From Stieleria tagensis (lineage in GTDB: Bacteria > Planctomycetota > Planctomycetia > Pirellulales > Pirellulaceae), in contig NZ_JAMYFE010000075.1 of NCBI RefSeq assembly GCF_024129865.1, positions 1 to 64,000 on the forward strand: a DNA stretch of 64,000 bases, written 5' to 3'. The position numbers and the translations under genes were made by a program. Every line of letters starts with the position of its first letter. Within the stretch, counting starts at the first letter, position 1. Shown here one piece after another: positions 1 to 9,434 of this stretch. The notes under the pieces were generated by a model, which worked only from the letters and a program-made list of their open reading frames with translations, was not told the DNA's origin and made no database searches.

Positions 1-59
1 ACGCGTGAGCGAGGGATTGAGGGCGTTCACGGGATCCCTCGCTGACGCTTCGGGTTACC
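1..59. repeat. dispersed palindrome, family A (copy 1)
   Basis: The arms GCGAGGGAT and ATCCCTCGC face each other here and are followed by GACGCTTCGGGTTACC. The same palindrome recurs near 50902-50970, 52587-52653 and three times at 63060-63540. It lies just past the purF stop codon, so in RNA it would form a hairpin at the 3' end of the purF transcript. The left side may be cut by the window edge. Confidence 0.75.
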
Positions 60-102
60 AAAAAACAATCCTCCACACCAGCGCAGCGGCAACGGCCGTT
101 GA

Positions 103-1716
103 CTATTGGGACCCGAGTGCCGCGGCCAATTGTTCGTAGGTTCGGCTGCTATCAAGTTTCGTGCCGCGATTGTCCAGTGCGATTTGGTACAGCATTTGAC
201 CGCAATCGGTCGGGTAGTTGCCGGTCACACAGGCTTGGCACAGATTGTCGGCTGACATATCGACCGCGCGTGCGATCGCGTCGACCGGCAGGTATCGCAA
301 CGAATCGGCTCCCAAGTCATCAGCCAATCGTTGCTGTGACGCTTCGGTCAGTTCGCCTTGGGTGCCAAAGTACTTGGGCGCGATCAATTGGTCGATCGTG
401 CTCATGTCGATCCCGTAAAAGCAGGGCGCGACGATCGGCGGACAAGCCACACGAACATGAATCTCTTTGGCGCCGCCGACTTCGCGGATCCGATCGAGCA
501 ACACGTTCATGGTCGTGCTGCGGACGATAGAGTCTTCCACCAGGATCACGCGCTTCCCTTGCATCACTTCGCGAAGCGGCGTGTACTTGGTCGCCGCCTT
601 GGCTTTGCGTGCTCGACCGCCTTCGATAAACGTTCGCCCGGCGTATCGGTTTCGGATCAGGCCTTCGCGGCAGGGGATCGACAGTTCATAGGCCATTGCA
701 TCAGCAGCGGCTTTGCTGGTGTCGGGAACCGGCACGATGATCGTGTCCGGGTCATCCAGTGGCACTCGGCCCAGGGCTCGCTCGGCCCGCGCAAGTTCTT
801 CGCCCAGACGAGTCCGTGTCAGATAGACACTGCGGTCATCGAGCGTGCTGGCGACATTGGCAAAATAGATCCATTCAAAGAAACAGTGTGCCGGTTTGTC
901 GACCGGGGCGAACTGTTCGATGCGGACGCCTTTTTTCGGATCAACGATGATCGCATGTCCCGGCGGCAACGATTTGATTTGATCGTTTTCGAAGCCCAGA
1001 TTCAACAGCGCGACACTTTCGCTTGCCGCGGCAAACAGGGGTCCCTCGTGGACATAACACATCGGTTTGATGCCCTTGGGGTCGCGAGCAACGATCATCT
1101 CGCCTTCGGCGGTCAGCAAGGCCATTGAGTAGGCGCCGTCAAAATTGCTGGCGACCTGACGCAACACATCAATCCATTCGATGCGTTCGGTCGAATGGCT
1201 GAGCACGCGGCCGATTTCATGCAGAATGATTTCGGTGTCGGTGTCCAACGTCAGATGGTGGTCTCCGTCGGCCAACAATCGTTCTTTCAAAACGCCGTAG
1301 TTCGCCAGTTGGCCGTTGAAACAGAAACTAAACCATTTGCGTTTGTGAATGTGCTCGCGTTCGAAGGGTTGCGCGTAACTGCGGTCGTCCTGTCCGCAAG
1401 TCGCATAGCGGACGTGACCGATCGCGGCGCGGCCGGCCAGGCTACGCATCAAGGCGTCGGTTTTCGCCCGGTGGTTCAGACGAAACACTTCCGTGACCGT
1501 GCCGACGTCTTTCCGCGTGGTCAGCAGCCGGGCGCGGTCCGGGTTATAGGTCGACATTCCCGCAGCCAGCTGGCCACGATTTTGAATGTCCAACAACATG
1601 CGTGGCAATAGACGCGAGATTTGTCGCGGACCTTCCTCGGTGCACATGGGGCTGCGCCCGCGTCCGGAAAGATGGTAAATCGCCGCGACACCGCATTCGT
1701 GATGCAACTCGCTCAT
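103..1716 (-). CDS. purF: amidophosphoribosyltransferase (glutamine PRPP amidotransferase)
   Basis: This enzyme makes 5-phosphoribosylamine from PRPP and glutamine, the first committed step of purine synthesis. The 537-residue protein starts MSELHHECGVAAIY, so the catalytic cysteine is Cys8 behind a short propeptide that must be removed. The N-terminal glutaminase half contains the GHVRYAT and NGQLANY stretches. The C-terminal half has the PRPP-binding loop VILVEDSIVRSTT. Cysteines in ACPPIVAPCFYG and CQACVTGNYPTDCG are placed like the Fe-S cluster ligands of the Bacillus-type enzyme. It is divergent from proB and has no purine gene beside it. The start is well fixed by the family N-terminus. 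Confidence 0.95.
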   Translation of the reverse strand: MSELHHECGVAAIYHLSGRGRSPMCTEEGPRQISRLLPRMLLDIQNRGQLAAGMSTYNPDRARLLTTRKDVGTVTEVFRLNHRAKTDALMRSLAGRAAIGHVRYATCGQDDRSYAQPFEREHIHKRKWFSFCFNGQLANYGVLKERLLADGDHHLTLDTDTEIILHEIGRVLSHSTERIEWIDVLRQVASNFDGAYSMALLTAEGEMIVARDPKGIKPMCYVHEGPLFAAASESVALLNLGFENDQIKSLPPGHAIIVDPKKGVRIEQFAPVDKPAHCFFEWIYFANVASTLDDRSVYLTRTRLGEELARAERALGRVPLDDPDTIIVPVPDTSKAAADAMAYELSIPCREGLIRNRYAGRTFIEGGRARKAKAATKYTPLREVMQGKRVILVEDSIVRSTTMNVLLDRIREVGGAKEIHVRVACPPIVAPCFYGIDMSTIDQLIAPKYFGTQGELTEASQQRLADDLGADSLRYLPVDAIARAVDMSADNLCQACVTGNYPTDCGQMLYQIALDNRGTKLDSSRTYEQLAAALGSQ

Positions 1717-2010
1717 GCCGGGTTTTGCTCGTCAGACTTTTGGGAGGGGGAGCTCAAATCGACCGTCTCGGGCAAGAGAATTGTGTCGGTCGGCTTGCTA
1801 TTGTCCAAATGCAGACCCGTTTGTCGAACCGCCCAATCGTGGGAAGCCACGGATTTCTTCAAATTTGGCCGGCGGCAATCGGTTGTTCCTCTGTGGGTGG
1901 ATAGCCGATCACGGCTGCGGTGGGTATTTTCATTGTACCCCAATCACATCACGACTGAATCAATACCTACCGATTCACTCGTGCTTCGCTCCTACAACAC
2001 CCCATTTTTT

Positions 2011-3171
2011 GTGACTGTTTTGTCAGAGACTGATACCCGCCAACTGCGACTCGAAGCGATCGAGGAGGCGACGAGTGTCGTCGTCAAAGTTGGCACACGC
2101 GTTTTAACTGATGCCGATGGCAAACTCGATCGAGACCGGATCGAGTGCCTGGCCGAAGGATTGTGCAAGATCGCCGACAGTGGCCGGCAAACCATCATGG
2201 TCAGTAGTGGGGCCGTTGGCGCCGGAATGGGCAAATTGGAGTTGGATGAACGCCCCACGATGGTGTCGCAACTGCAAGCCGTGGCGGCCGTCGGCCAAAC
2301 CGATTTGATTCAGGCCTACGAGAGTGCGCTCTCCAAAGGAGGCCGCCACGCCGCCCAAGTCTTGCTGACACGTGCCGATTTGCGGCGTCGAACCGGTTAC
2401 CTACACGTCCGCAACGCGCTCCGACAAATCCACCATTTTGGCGCGATTGCCGTCGTCAATGAAAACGATTCCGTCGCTGTCGCGGAGCTAAAGACCACGT
2501 TTGGCGACAATGACGGGTTAGCCGCCCAAGTCGCCGGACTGATGCACGACGCGATGTTGGTCATCCTGTCTGACATCGATGGGCTGTACGACGGAGCACC
2601 CGAGGCGGCGGGCACCAAAAAAATCGATCTGGTGCGGTCCTTTGACGAAGGCGTGTTTGGTTTGGCAAAGGACGCCGAAAACTCGCTCAGTAAAGGCGGG
2701 ATGGCGAGTAAATTGACCGCCGCACAATTGGCGAGCTCCTATGGACACTCGGTGATCATCGGCCCCGGTCGTGATCCGCATGTCCTCGAAAAAATCCTTC
2801 GGGGTGACCCCGTCGGAACGCTTTTTCTGCCACGTGAACGCACCCTCCGCGGCCGACGCCGCTGGATCCGCGGTTCTGCGGAAGTCGCTGGCAAATTGGT
2901 CGTCGATGCCGGCGCGGCACGCGCCATTTTGAACGACGGTTGCAGTCTGTTGGCGATCGGAATTCGCGATGTCGTCGGCACGTTTAAATCCGGTGCGGTG
3001 GTCGCGATCGTCGACGGTAGCGGGAATGAAATCGCTCGCGGATTATGCAATTATCCGGCCAGCGCCGTGTTGCAAATCAAAGGCCAAGCGAGCGAAACGA
3101 TCTCGGACATTCTGGGGCACTGCCCGGACGAATCGGTTGTTCACCGCGACAACATGACGCTGAAGGCCTGA
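2011..3171 (+). CDS. proB: glutamate 5-kinase
   Basis: Phosphorylates glutamate to glutamyl 5-phosphate in the first step of proline synthesis, in the cytoplasm. The kinase core begins SVVVKVGTRVLTD and includes MVSSGAVGAGMG, VVNENDSVAV and FGDNDGLAAQVA, typical of the amino-acid kinase fold. The last roughly 100 residues, from RGRRRWIRGSAEVAGKLVVD, match the PUA domain of full-length ProB. The open frame runs back to 1621 but that part is antisense to purF and looks noncoding. GTG 2011 gives 386 residues, close to family length; TTG 2020 and GTG 1981 are alternatives. No proA is adjacent. Confidence 0.92.
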   Translation: MTVLSETDTRQLRLEAIEEATSVVVKVGTRVLTDADGKLDRDRIECLAEGLCKIADSGRQTIMVSSGAVGAGMGKLELDERPTMVSQLQAVAAVGQTDLIQAYESALSKGGRHAAQVLLTRADLRRRTGYLHVRNALRQIHHFGAIAVVNENDSVAVAELKTTFGDNDGLAAQVAGLMHDAMLVILSDIDGLYDGAPEAAGTKKIDLVRSFDEGVFGLAKDAENSLSKGGMASKLTAAQLASSYGHSVIIGPGRDPHVLEKILRGDPVGTLFLPRERTLRGRRRWIRGSAEVAGKLVVDAGAARAILNDGCSLLAIGIRDVVGTFKSGAVVAIVDGSGNEIARGLCNYPASAVLQIKGQASETISDILGHCPDESVVHRDNMTLKA

Positions 3172-3200
3172 TCTGCCGGCGTTTCTGGTTCCGACGCGTC

Positions 3201-3256
3201 AGGTTTGAAGTTGCGCTAAACTGGCTTTTCAACTCATATGGATCGGCAAATTGCCA
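3201..3256. repeat. dispersed repeat, family C (copy 1)
   Basis: The stretch GTTTGAAGTTGCGCTAAACT through GGATCGGCAAATTGCCAC downstream of proB is repeated with few changes at 32978-33029 downstream of the FHA-EAL gene. Both copies start about 15-30 bp after a stop codon. Function unknown. Confidence 0.6.
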
Positions 3257-3435
3257 CTTCCGCCCTTCACTCTCCCTTGGGCGAGTGGATTAGAAAAGCG
3301 CCGTTTCAAAACGTGCCAGCGAATTGATTCGCCAGACGCCTGGTAACATTTCTCGCGCTGTCTCGCTTGGTTGCTTAGACCTGTCCACGACCGGCTCCTT
3401 CCGGTCGTCGTGTCCTAACCGTCTAAGGTGCCCCA

Positions 3436-4632
3436 ATGTCCCGATCGTCTGCCAAGCCGCTGTCGTTGCCCCGCTTGTTTTCCACACTCGCGTTACTGTT
3501 TGCCTGCTGGTTTGATCCGGGCACCGACGCGATGGCAGATTCGGCCAGTTACCAAAACACGCTCAAAAGCACCGCTTGGGTGATCACCAGCAACGCCGAA
3601 AACGAGACCTCAACCGGCTCCGGCGTGCTGGTGGACGCTGAAAAAAAACTGTTGCTGACCAACGCGCACGTGGTCGGGGAAAGTCGCAAAGCGGTGGTGT
3701 TTTTCCCTGTAAAAAGCGACGGAAAATTGGCGGTTCGCCGCAAACACTACCTGGCCAATATTTTGAAGTTGGGCATCCAGGGAAACGTGGTCGCGATCGA
3801 TCGCAAACGCGATTTGGCCTTGATCGAATTGCCGCGGATCCCGGTCGACGTGCAAGCGATTGAGATGGCCGACGAAAGTACCGCGCCGGGTGGCAAAGTC
3901 GCTTTGGTTGGAAATCCCGGCGACAGCGAAATCTTGTGGGTCTATACCTCCGGCACCGTCCGCTCGGTGTACCAAAAGAAATTCAAATCGACTCATGGCG
4001 AGCATGACTTCATGGCGCTGGAGACGCAAAGTCCGATCAAGCCTGGGGACAGCGGCGGACCGATCGTTGACGACGACGGGAAATTAGTCGGATTGGCACA
4101 GTCGTTTTCGCCGCAAAGTCCCCTCGTTAGCTTTTGCGTCGACATCACCGAAATTCGCCAGATGCTGAAAAGCCCTTGGAAAAGTGCTCCGCTGGCAACG
4201 AAAGTCTTGTTGGATGAAGCGGAAATCAAATACACCAAACACTCCAGTGGTCACTACCAGATCGACCGCAGCGTGGGATCACAAACACAATCCGTGTTTG
4301 TCGCCAAAGACACCGAGTATCACGGGCGTGCCGATGTCCGCCGCATTTGGTCGACCGTGCAAACCACCGACCAATCGCCCAGTGAAACCCTGCTGATGCG
4401 GCTGATGCGACAGAACACCGCCACCAAAATTGGTGCTTGGGCGGTGGAGAAAACCAGCGACGGCTATGTCGTGTTCTACGTCGCCAAACTGGATGCGACC
4501 GCCAGCGACGAGACGTTCGAATCAACCATCGACTATGTCGCCCGGTTGGCCGCGGCGATGGAAAAGGATCTGACGCCGAAACCGGATCAAAAATCCGCCG
4601 AAGCCACGTTGGCAGCGTGGTTGGCCGAGTGA
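3436..4632 (+). CDS. secreted trypsin-like serine protease (S1C/Deg-like, no PDZ)
   Basis: A 398-residue exported serine protease. The first 33 residues look like a signal peptide with hydrophobic core LFSTLALLFACWF. The catalytic triad is visible as His78 in TNAHVV, Asp126 in RDLALIEL and Ser206 in PGDSGGP, the spacing expected of the Deg/HtrA protease fold. The C-terminal 190 residues do not resemble a PDZ domain and I cannot assign them. The gene stands alone between proB and another exported protein on the same strand. Start ATG 3436 fits the signal peptide. Substrate unknown. Confidence 0.88.
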   Translation: MSRSSAKPLSLPRLFSTLALLFACWFDPGTDAMADSASYQNTLKSTAWVITSNAENETSTGSGVLVDAEKKLLLTNAHVVGESRKAVVFFPVKSDGKLAVRRKHYLANILKLGIQGNVVAIDRKRDLALIELPRIPVDVQAIEMADESTAPGGKVALVGNPGDSEILWVYTSGTVRSVYQKKFKSTHGEHDFMALETQSPIKPGDSGGPIVDDDGKLVGLAQSFSPQSPLVSFCVDITEIRQMLKSPWKSAPLATKVLLDEAEIKYTKHSSGHYQIDRSVGSQTQSVFVAKDTEYHGRADVRRIWSTVQTTDQSPSETLLMRLMRQNTATKIGAWAVEKTSDGYVVFYVAKLDATASDETFESTIDYVARLAAAMEKDLTPKPDQKSAEATLAAWLAE

Positions 4633-4776
4633 TCCGGTCGGCAGATCCGACCGCGTCGTGGCCCCCAATCTGTTTCAAAAAACATCTGTAACGTTTCTCT
4701 CCGCCCTTCGCTTGGTTGCTTGAAGCGGGCATCTGCCCCACGGAAACCAAACTCTCTCTCCCGGAAGTGTCCAGCC

Positions 4777-5589
4777 ATGAAACGCATCGCAAAAAAAATC
4801 CTTGTTGCCGTCGCCGTCACCGCAGTCTCGGCCCAATCCGCTCTGCCAGTTGCCGCCTGTGATGGACGCGGCTCGCGAATCGCTCGCCCGGCCGGCAGCG
4901 GCCGTCACCCGGCTTCCATTTATCGCCGCCCGGCACCCGCACCGGTCTATCACCAAGCCCGCTACGCCCAACCAACCTACACACAGCCGACCTACACCCA
5001 ACCGTCGTACCGCGTGGTCCCACAATCGACACCGATTGCAGCGACAGCTGCACGACCCGCCCCGTCTCCCCAGCCGGTCGCCCAATCCGTACCCAGTCGG
5101 ACCGCACCCGCACAGTCCAACGTGGCCAACACGCCGTCACAAGGTCAGCCGACTTCGACCAAAACCGCCGCGGCAGCAATTCCCGCCGAGCCGACCTCCA
5201 GCTCTGATGCAGAATCATCGGCGCTCGCCGCATTGGCTTCGCTTGTCACACAAACCGACAACAGCGATGCCGACGTGGTGCCCAGCTTTGCACCGGCAGC
5301 CTCCCAAAACAACTTGGCTCACGTCGGCAGCTGGATGGCATCGCTGCCAAGCAAAGTGACGATCGAATTGCAACTGAACGATAGTGGCTCGTTCACTTGG
5401 GTCGTCAACAACAACGGCAAGACGACTGAGTTTTCAGGTCAGTATCGAATCACCGACGGCCGTCTGACCCTGGTCCGCAGCAACGATTTGCAACAAATGG
5501 CTGGCCAGTGGACTGCCGGCGAAAACGGATTCACGTTCAAACTCGATGGAGCGAAAAACGGCGGCCTGGACTTTCAAAAAGCGTCGTGA
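4777..5589 (+). CDS. secreted proline-rich protein with C-terminal lipocalin-like domain
   Basis: The 270-residue product begins MKRIAKKILVAVAVTAVSA, a clear signal peptide. The mature N-terminal half is low complexity, rich in Pro, Gln, Ala and Tyr, with the short repeat YTQPTYTQPSY near residues 60-75. The last 90 residues, from LAHVGSWMASLPS, form a compact beta-rich domain (ELQLNDSGSFTWVV, GQYRITDGRLTLV) that looks like a small barrel seen at the C-terminus of planctomycete secreted proteins. ATG 4777 was chosen over the upstream 4720 because it gives the signal peptide directly. Function unknown; probably a wall or envelope protein. Confidence 0.75.
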   Translation: MKRIAKKILVAVAVTAVSAQSALPVAACDGRGSRIARPAGSGRHPASIYRRPAPAPVYHQARYAQPTYTQPTYTQPSYRVVPQSTPIAATAARPAPSPQPVAQSVPSRTAPAQSNVANTPSQGQPTSTKTAAAAIPAEPTSSSDAESSALAALASLVTQTDNSDADVVPSFAPAASQNNLAHVGSWMASLPSKVTIELQLNDSGSFTWVVNNNGKTTEFSGQYRITDGRLTLVRSNDLQQMAGQWTAGENGFTFKLDGAKNGGLDFQKAS

Positions 5590-5591
5590 AT

Positions 5592-6353
5592 TCACGACGC
5601 CGATTCGGTTTCACTTTGCACGTCACTTTCGGCCGGATCAAGAATGAATCGATAACCGGCATCACGGATCGTCAACAAGTGAATCGGGGATGTACTGTCG
5701 GGCTCGATAATTTTTCGCAACTGGGCGACGGTTTGATCGACGGCACGCGTTTGCAAATTGCCACTGATCTCCCAAACCTCACTTAGTAATTCCGAGCGGC
5801 TGATCACTCGGTCTGGGTTTTCCGAAAAGTATCGCAAGAGTTTCAATTGTTTGGGGGTCATCGGCACCGGCTTGCCCGCCACCGAGACTTCGTGGTTTAA
5901 GAAATGAGCCTTGATTCTGCCGAACTCAATTTGCTCGATCGACTCGCGGACACGGCGCGTCGAATGATGGGTCGGCTGGACCACCGAGTGTTGCAACAGG
6001 TTTTTGACGCGGCTTAGCAGTTCATCCAGTTCAAACGGCTTGTTCATGTACTGGTTGGCACCAACATCAAAACCACGGGCACGGTCTTCGGCCAACGTTC
6101 TAGCCGACAGCATCAACACGGGAGTTGTCACGCCGGCGTCGCGAATCGTTTCACAGACGGTGTAGCCGCTCATCCCAGGCAACATCAGGTCCAATACGAT
6201 CAAATCGATCGGTTCGTTGGATGCGTCCACCAACCGCAATGCCGTCGGGCCATCTTCCACCAACGTGACCCGATAGTTATCCGCCTCGAGGTTGTACTTG
6301 ATACCGACGCCCAAGTGTTTTTCATCTTCGACGACCAGGATATGAGGACGCAT
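5592..6353 (-). CDS. OmpR-family response regulator
   Basis: A 253-residue DNA-binding response regulator. The receiver domain (residues 1-120) has the acidic pair in VVEDE, phospho-acceptor Asp55 in VLDLMLPG, the switch residues in MLSAR and Lys105 in MNKPFEL. The C-terminal domain (about 145-240) is a winged helix with MTPKQLKLLRYF and GYRFIL, typical of OmpR/PhoB. It lies 93 bp downstream of a histidine kinase gene on the same strand, its likely partner. The signal and regulon cannot be told from the sequence. Confidence 0.93.
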   Translation of the reverse strand: MRPHILVVEDEKHLGVGIKYNLEADNYRVTLVEDGPTALRLVDASNEPIDLIVLDLMLPGMSGYTVCETIRDAGVTTPVLMLSARTLAEDRARGFDVGANQYMNKPFELDELLSRVKNLLQHSVVQPTHHSTRRVRESIEQIEFGRIKAHFLNHEVSVAGKPVPMTPKQLKLLRYFSENPDRVISRSELLSEVWEISGNLQTRAVDQTVAQLRKIIEPDSTSPIHLLTIRDAGYRFILDPAESDVQSETESAS

Positions 6354-6446
6354 AGGTGTTGTGCGGTAGAGTGAAACGGGGGAGGGGAATGGTCGCTGGA
6401 ATGCTGTGCTGCCGTCATGGTTATGCTGCAGTCGGCTGTCGCAGCG

Positions 6447-7394
6447 TTAGGCTTCGGCAGGAAGCTCGACAACATGTTTCATGATGACTTCGAAAACGGT
6501 GCCATCAACGCCGTCGATCTCGCGGCGACCACGAATGCGGACTGTCGCCCCAATCGCTTTACTGATCGTACGGACCAAGTGAAGTCCTAGTCCAGTGCCG
6601 GGAGTGCTGCGTTCAAGTTCGCTGCCCAAACGTACGAAGCGACCAAAGATTTTACGGCGTTTGTCATAGGGGATTCCGGGGCCGTTATCCATGATCGAGA
6701 CGACAACCTGATTCTCTTTGCCGTCGGCCGGCCGGATGGATGCCACGACCTCGGGCGGTGAACCACCATATTTGATCGCGTTATCGATCAGGTTTCGAAA
6801 CAGAATTTCGACCTGAACAAGCTCACTTTGGATCGTCACCGGCTGGCAATCCACCGCGACCGTTTCACGGGGCAAGCGATAACGCATGCAAGCCGCTTCG
6901 GCACACTGCTGCAGCAATTCGTCCAGGCGAAACGTTTCTTCGCCCTCGGTTCGATTTCCGCGATCGATTCGAGCTGCATCCAACAAATGGTTGATCAACG
7001 CGTCGAGTCGTTCGACGTCCTCGAGCATGATGCGATGGAAATCCCGCTGCTGTGACTCGTCCACGCTGCGGCGTGACATCGTTTGCAGGTACAGCTTCAG
7101 TGACGCGATAGGACTTTTTAATTCGTGCGTCACGGAATCGATGAAGTTGGATTGTCGCTGATTCAAGCGGACAGCTTTGACCGTCAGCGTGAAATAGGCG
7201 ATGACTCCCGCCAGGATACTGATCAACAGAAAGCTGCCGATGATAAACAGCGCCCAAAAAACGCCACTTCGTTTGGACGCTTCAAAGCCCCCAATAAAAT
7301 TGGAAAGCGCCCAGATTGCCCCCAGGATCACCACCAAAACGATCAGCACGACCCCCAGAGTGACCGGGGCCTTTAATGAGCGGCGTTCAAGCAT
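6447..7394 (-). CDS. membrane sensor histidine kinase
   Basis: A 315-residue kinase with two transmembrane segments (about residues 10-35 and 45-72) and almost no periplasmic loop (roughly 10 residues), so it probably senses something in the membrane or cytoplasm. The DHp domain has phospho-acceptor His90 in DSVTHELKSPIASLK. The catalytic domain shows the N box (FRNLIDNAIKYG), G1 (MDNGPGIP), F box (FGRFVR) and G2 (GTGLGLHLVR). No HAMP or PAS is obvious. I place the start at ATG 7394 (MLERRSLKAP); the frame opens earlier at GTG 7445. It precedes its likely response regulator. Confidence 0.9.
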   Translation of the reverse strand: MLERRSLKAPVTLGVVLIVLVVILGAIWALSNFIGGFEASKRSGVFWALFIIGSFLLISILAGVIAYFTLTVKAVRLNQRQSNFIDSVTHELKSPIASLKLYLQTMSRRSVDESQQRDFHRIMLEDVERLDALINHLLDAARIDRGNRTEGEETFRLDELLQQCAEAACMRYRLPRETVAVDCQPVTIQSELVQVEILFRNLIDNAIKYGGSPPEVVASIRPADGKENQVVVSIMDNGPGIPYDKRRKIFGRFVRLGSELERSTPGTGLGLHLVRTISKAIGATVRIRGRREIDGVDGTVFEVIMKHVVELPAEA

Positions 7395-7445
7395 ATCGGT
7401 GTGATCACGCAATTCCGCGAACAAGTCAAACAAACACGGGGACAC

Positions 7446-8008
7446 AGCCCATTGATGCTACCCGATCCTCTGTCACACGGGGACAGCCGCCGCAGTGCCG
7501 CGCTGGTGTGGAGGAGTGATCCGATTGGGGTCTGTCCCCAGGCGATGCTGGTGTGGAGGATTTATCCGACTTGCCGGAGGGGTTTGTGCTAACCGGTCGG
7601 ATAAATCCTCCACACCAACAAAAGTGGGAATTGGGGTCTGTCCCCAGCGGGGTTCCAACAAAAGTGGGAATTGGGGTCTGTCCCCAGCGGGGTTGGGGTC
7701 TGTCCCCGGTTGGCGGATTTTGGGGTAGTGACTTCGCGCGGTGGGTTTTAGTCTGATTGCAAACAAATGGAACTCGGTGAGCATAGAACTTCATTCTGTG
7801 CACGAACGTATATCAGTTTGGTCTGTAAAGACGTCCAGTTTGTCGGATGTTCGCCAACTTGGCGGACGACTGGCGCAATGGACATTGAAAAGATGACTTT
7901 CTGAACCATTTTTTTACGGTTCTGGGCATGACGGGGACCAGGGTCACAGCAATAATGTGTTTATGTGAAATAAGTTTCCACTAAGCGGAAATATCTGGAG
8001 AAGGATCG
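7446..8008. repeat. repeat-rich gap: family B palindrome and GGGGTCTGTCCCC mini-palindromes
   Basis: No gene is seen in this 560-bp gap. At 7550-7616 the arms GGTGTGGAGGATTTATCCGA and its complement form a long hairpin, also present at 63149-63223 and 63354-63428; a degenerate left arm lies near 7505-7525. The palindrome GGGGTCTGTCCCC occurs about four times between 7527 and 7706. A direct repeat of about 40 bp, starting CAACAAAAGTGGGAATTGGG, occurs at 7616 and 7657. The rest (7720-8000) is unique, lower in GC, and should hold the promoter of the 8009 operon. Confidence 0.75.
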
Positions 8009-8455
8009 GTGAACACCCACACGCAGGCTTTACGCTTTTCGGAAGCGACAATCCGTCAAGTCCGATTGGATTGCAATCGCGCAATGAATCGGGCCCGGTT
8101 TTGCCCTCAGCGAAGCGAGATCCTGCAAATCCGTTGTATCGACAATCACTTGGAAACCGATCACGACTTCGGCAACCAGTTGTGGTACTTCGAAGGCGTC
8201 GGAGTGGACGAATTGGATCGTCGACACGCCGTGTATGGCGTCGTCGAATACTCGACTCAATACGGGCTGAATGAATTGGTCGAGGACGGAGTGTTCACCA
8301 CCGAAGGCCAGCGCGAACGGTTTCGCAGTCTGTATGAACGTGAAGTCCAAAAACCTGACTGGCGCCGTCCGTTACATCGCTATGCTGCCGCCAGCATTGT
8401 CGCCATTTCGGTGATTTGGCTGTGTTACATTCTGGTGCGTTCGGTATCGGTCTAG
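8009..8455 (+). CDS. small protein with C-terminal membrane anchor, function unknown
   Basis: A 148-residue protein that I do not recognise. Residues 1-120 are soluble, mixed alpha/beta (QLWYFEGVGVDELDRRHAVYGVVEY). One transmembrane segment lies at the C-terminus (AAASIVAISVIWLCYILV), so it would be anchored with the N-terminal part in the cytoplasm. Start GTG 8009 has a good ribosome binding site (GGAGAAGGA, about 5 bp upstream). The next gene, an ABC ATPase, starts one base after its stop codon, so the two are translated together and this protein is likely part of that transport operon. Confidence 0.75.
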   Translation: MNTHTQALRFSEATIRQVRLDCNRAMNRARFCPQRSEILQIRCIDNHLETDHDFGNQLWYFEGVGVDELDRRHAVYGVVEYSTQYGLNELVEDGVFTTEGQRERFRSLYEREVQKPDWRRPLHRYAAASIVAISVIWLCYILVRSVSV

Positions 8456-8456
8456 A

Positions 8457-9434
8457 ATGCCGTCGCCTATCGTTGATGTTCAACAGCTGCGTAAGACCTA
8501 CAGCAGCTGGTCGCTGACCGGCCGCCGACGTCTGGAAGCCGTTCGCGGGGTTTCTTTGCAAGCATTCCCCGGCGAAGTGTTTGGTTTACTCGGTCCCAAC
8601 GGTGCCGGCAAAACCACTCTGATCAAGATGTTGCTGGGCGTGGTCAAACCCACGTCGGGAACCGCGTCGCTACTGGGCCGACCGATCGGTAGCTCCATCG
8701 CCCGCGCCCGCGTCGGCTATCTGCCCGAATCATTGCGTGTCGATCGGCATCACACCGCACGATCGGCGCTTCGCTACTATGGTCGGATGAGTCGGATGTC
8801 GTCGTCGGCGATCGCGACTCGCAGCGACGAGCTGTTGAAATTGGTCGGGTTGGTGGGGCGTGACCGTGAATCGGTGCGACAGTTCAGCAAAGGCATGTAT
8901 CAGCGGCTCGGTCTGGCACAAGCATTGCTCCACGATCCGGATTTGCTGGTTTTGGATGAACCGACCGATGGCTTGGATCCAGTCGGACGCAACGAAGTCC
9001 GCAAGGTCATCGACCGTTTGCGTGACGACGGCAAAACGATCTTTTTAAACAGCCACATTCTGCAGGAAGTCGAATTGGTCTGCACACGCGTTGCGATTCT
9101 GTCCAAAGGCCAGATCCGGGCGATCGGACCGATTGACGAACTGGCACATCGCGAGGACCAACAGCTGACCGTGGAGATTTCTCAGGACGCCCCGTCGCCG
9201 TCGCCATCGGACTGGAGCGAAGTGTTTACCGATCCGCATGAACTGGCGATCGAATCACAACCGATCGCTACGGGGCAGCGATTAACGATGACGGTCGCCG
9301 ACCAAGACCAGATCAATTGGGTGGTTGACCAACTGCGTCGTTGTGGCCATTCCATTTCGCGGTTGCAGGTCCGGCGTGAATCGTTGGAAGAAACCTTCAT
9401 GCGGTTGGTCGGTGACGAGGCAGAGGTTGAATGA
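8457..9434 (+). CDS. ABC transporter ATP-binding protein (ABC-2 type)
   Basis: A 325-residue ATPase subunit. The Walker A motif GPNGAGKT is at residues 46-53, the signature is the variant FSKGMYQRLGLAQAL, Walker B is LLVLDEP followed by the D loop DGLDP, and the switch histidine is in LNSHILQE. The C-terminal 90 residues form the extra domain usual in exporters of the CcmA/DrrA/NatA type. The gene ends in a 4-bp ATGA overlap with the large permease gene downstream. Probably powers export or membrane remodelling; the substrate is unknown. Confidence 0.93.
   Translation: MPSPIVDVQQLRKTYSSWSLTGRRRLEAVRGVSLQAFPGEVFGLLGPNGAGKTTLIKMLLGVVKPTSGTASLLGRPIGSSIARARVGYLPESLRVDRHHTARSALRYYGRMSRMSSSAIATRSDELLKLVGLVGRDRESVRQFSKGMYQRLGLAQALLHDPDLLVLDEPTDGLDPVGRNEVRKVIDRLRDDGKTIFLNSHILQEVELVCTRVAILSKGQIRAIGPIDELAHREDQQLTVEISQDAPSPSPSDWSEVFTDPHELAIESQPIATGQRLTMTVADQDQINWVVDQLRRCGHSISRLQVRRESLEETFMRLVGDEAEVE

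Noticed and set aside
1713-1943. 76-codon frame overlapping the purF start by ATGA
   Set aside because: The overlap is suggestive of a coupled small gene, but the translation is Ser/Thr/Arg-rich without a recognisable domain and no ribosome binding site is seen.
1621-2010. N-terminal extension of proB
   Set aside because: It would overlap purF on the opposite strand and has no similarity to glutamate kinases; family-length starts exist at 2011 or 2020.
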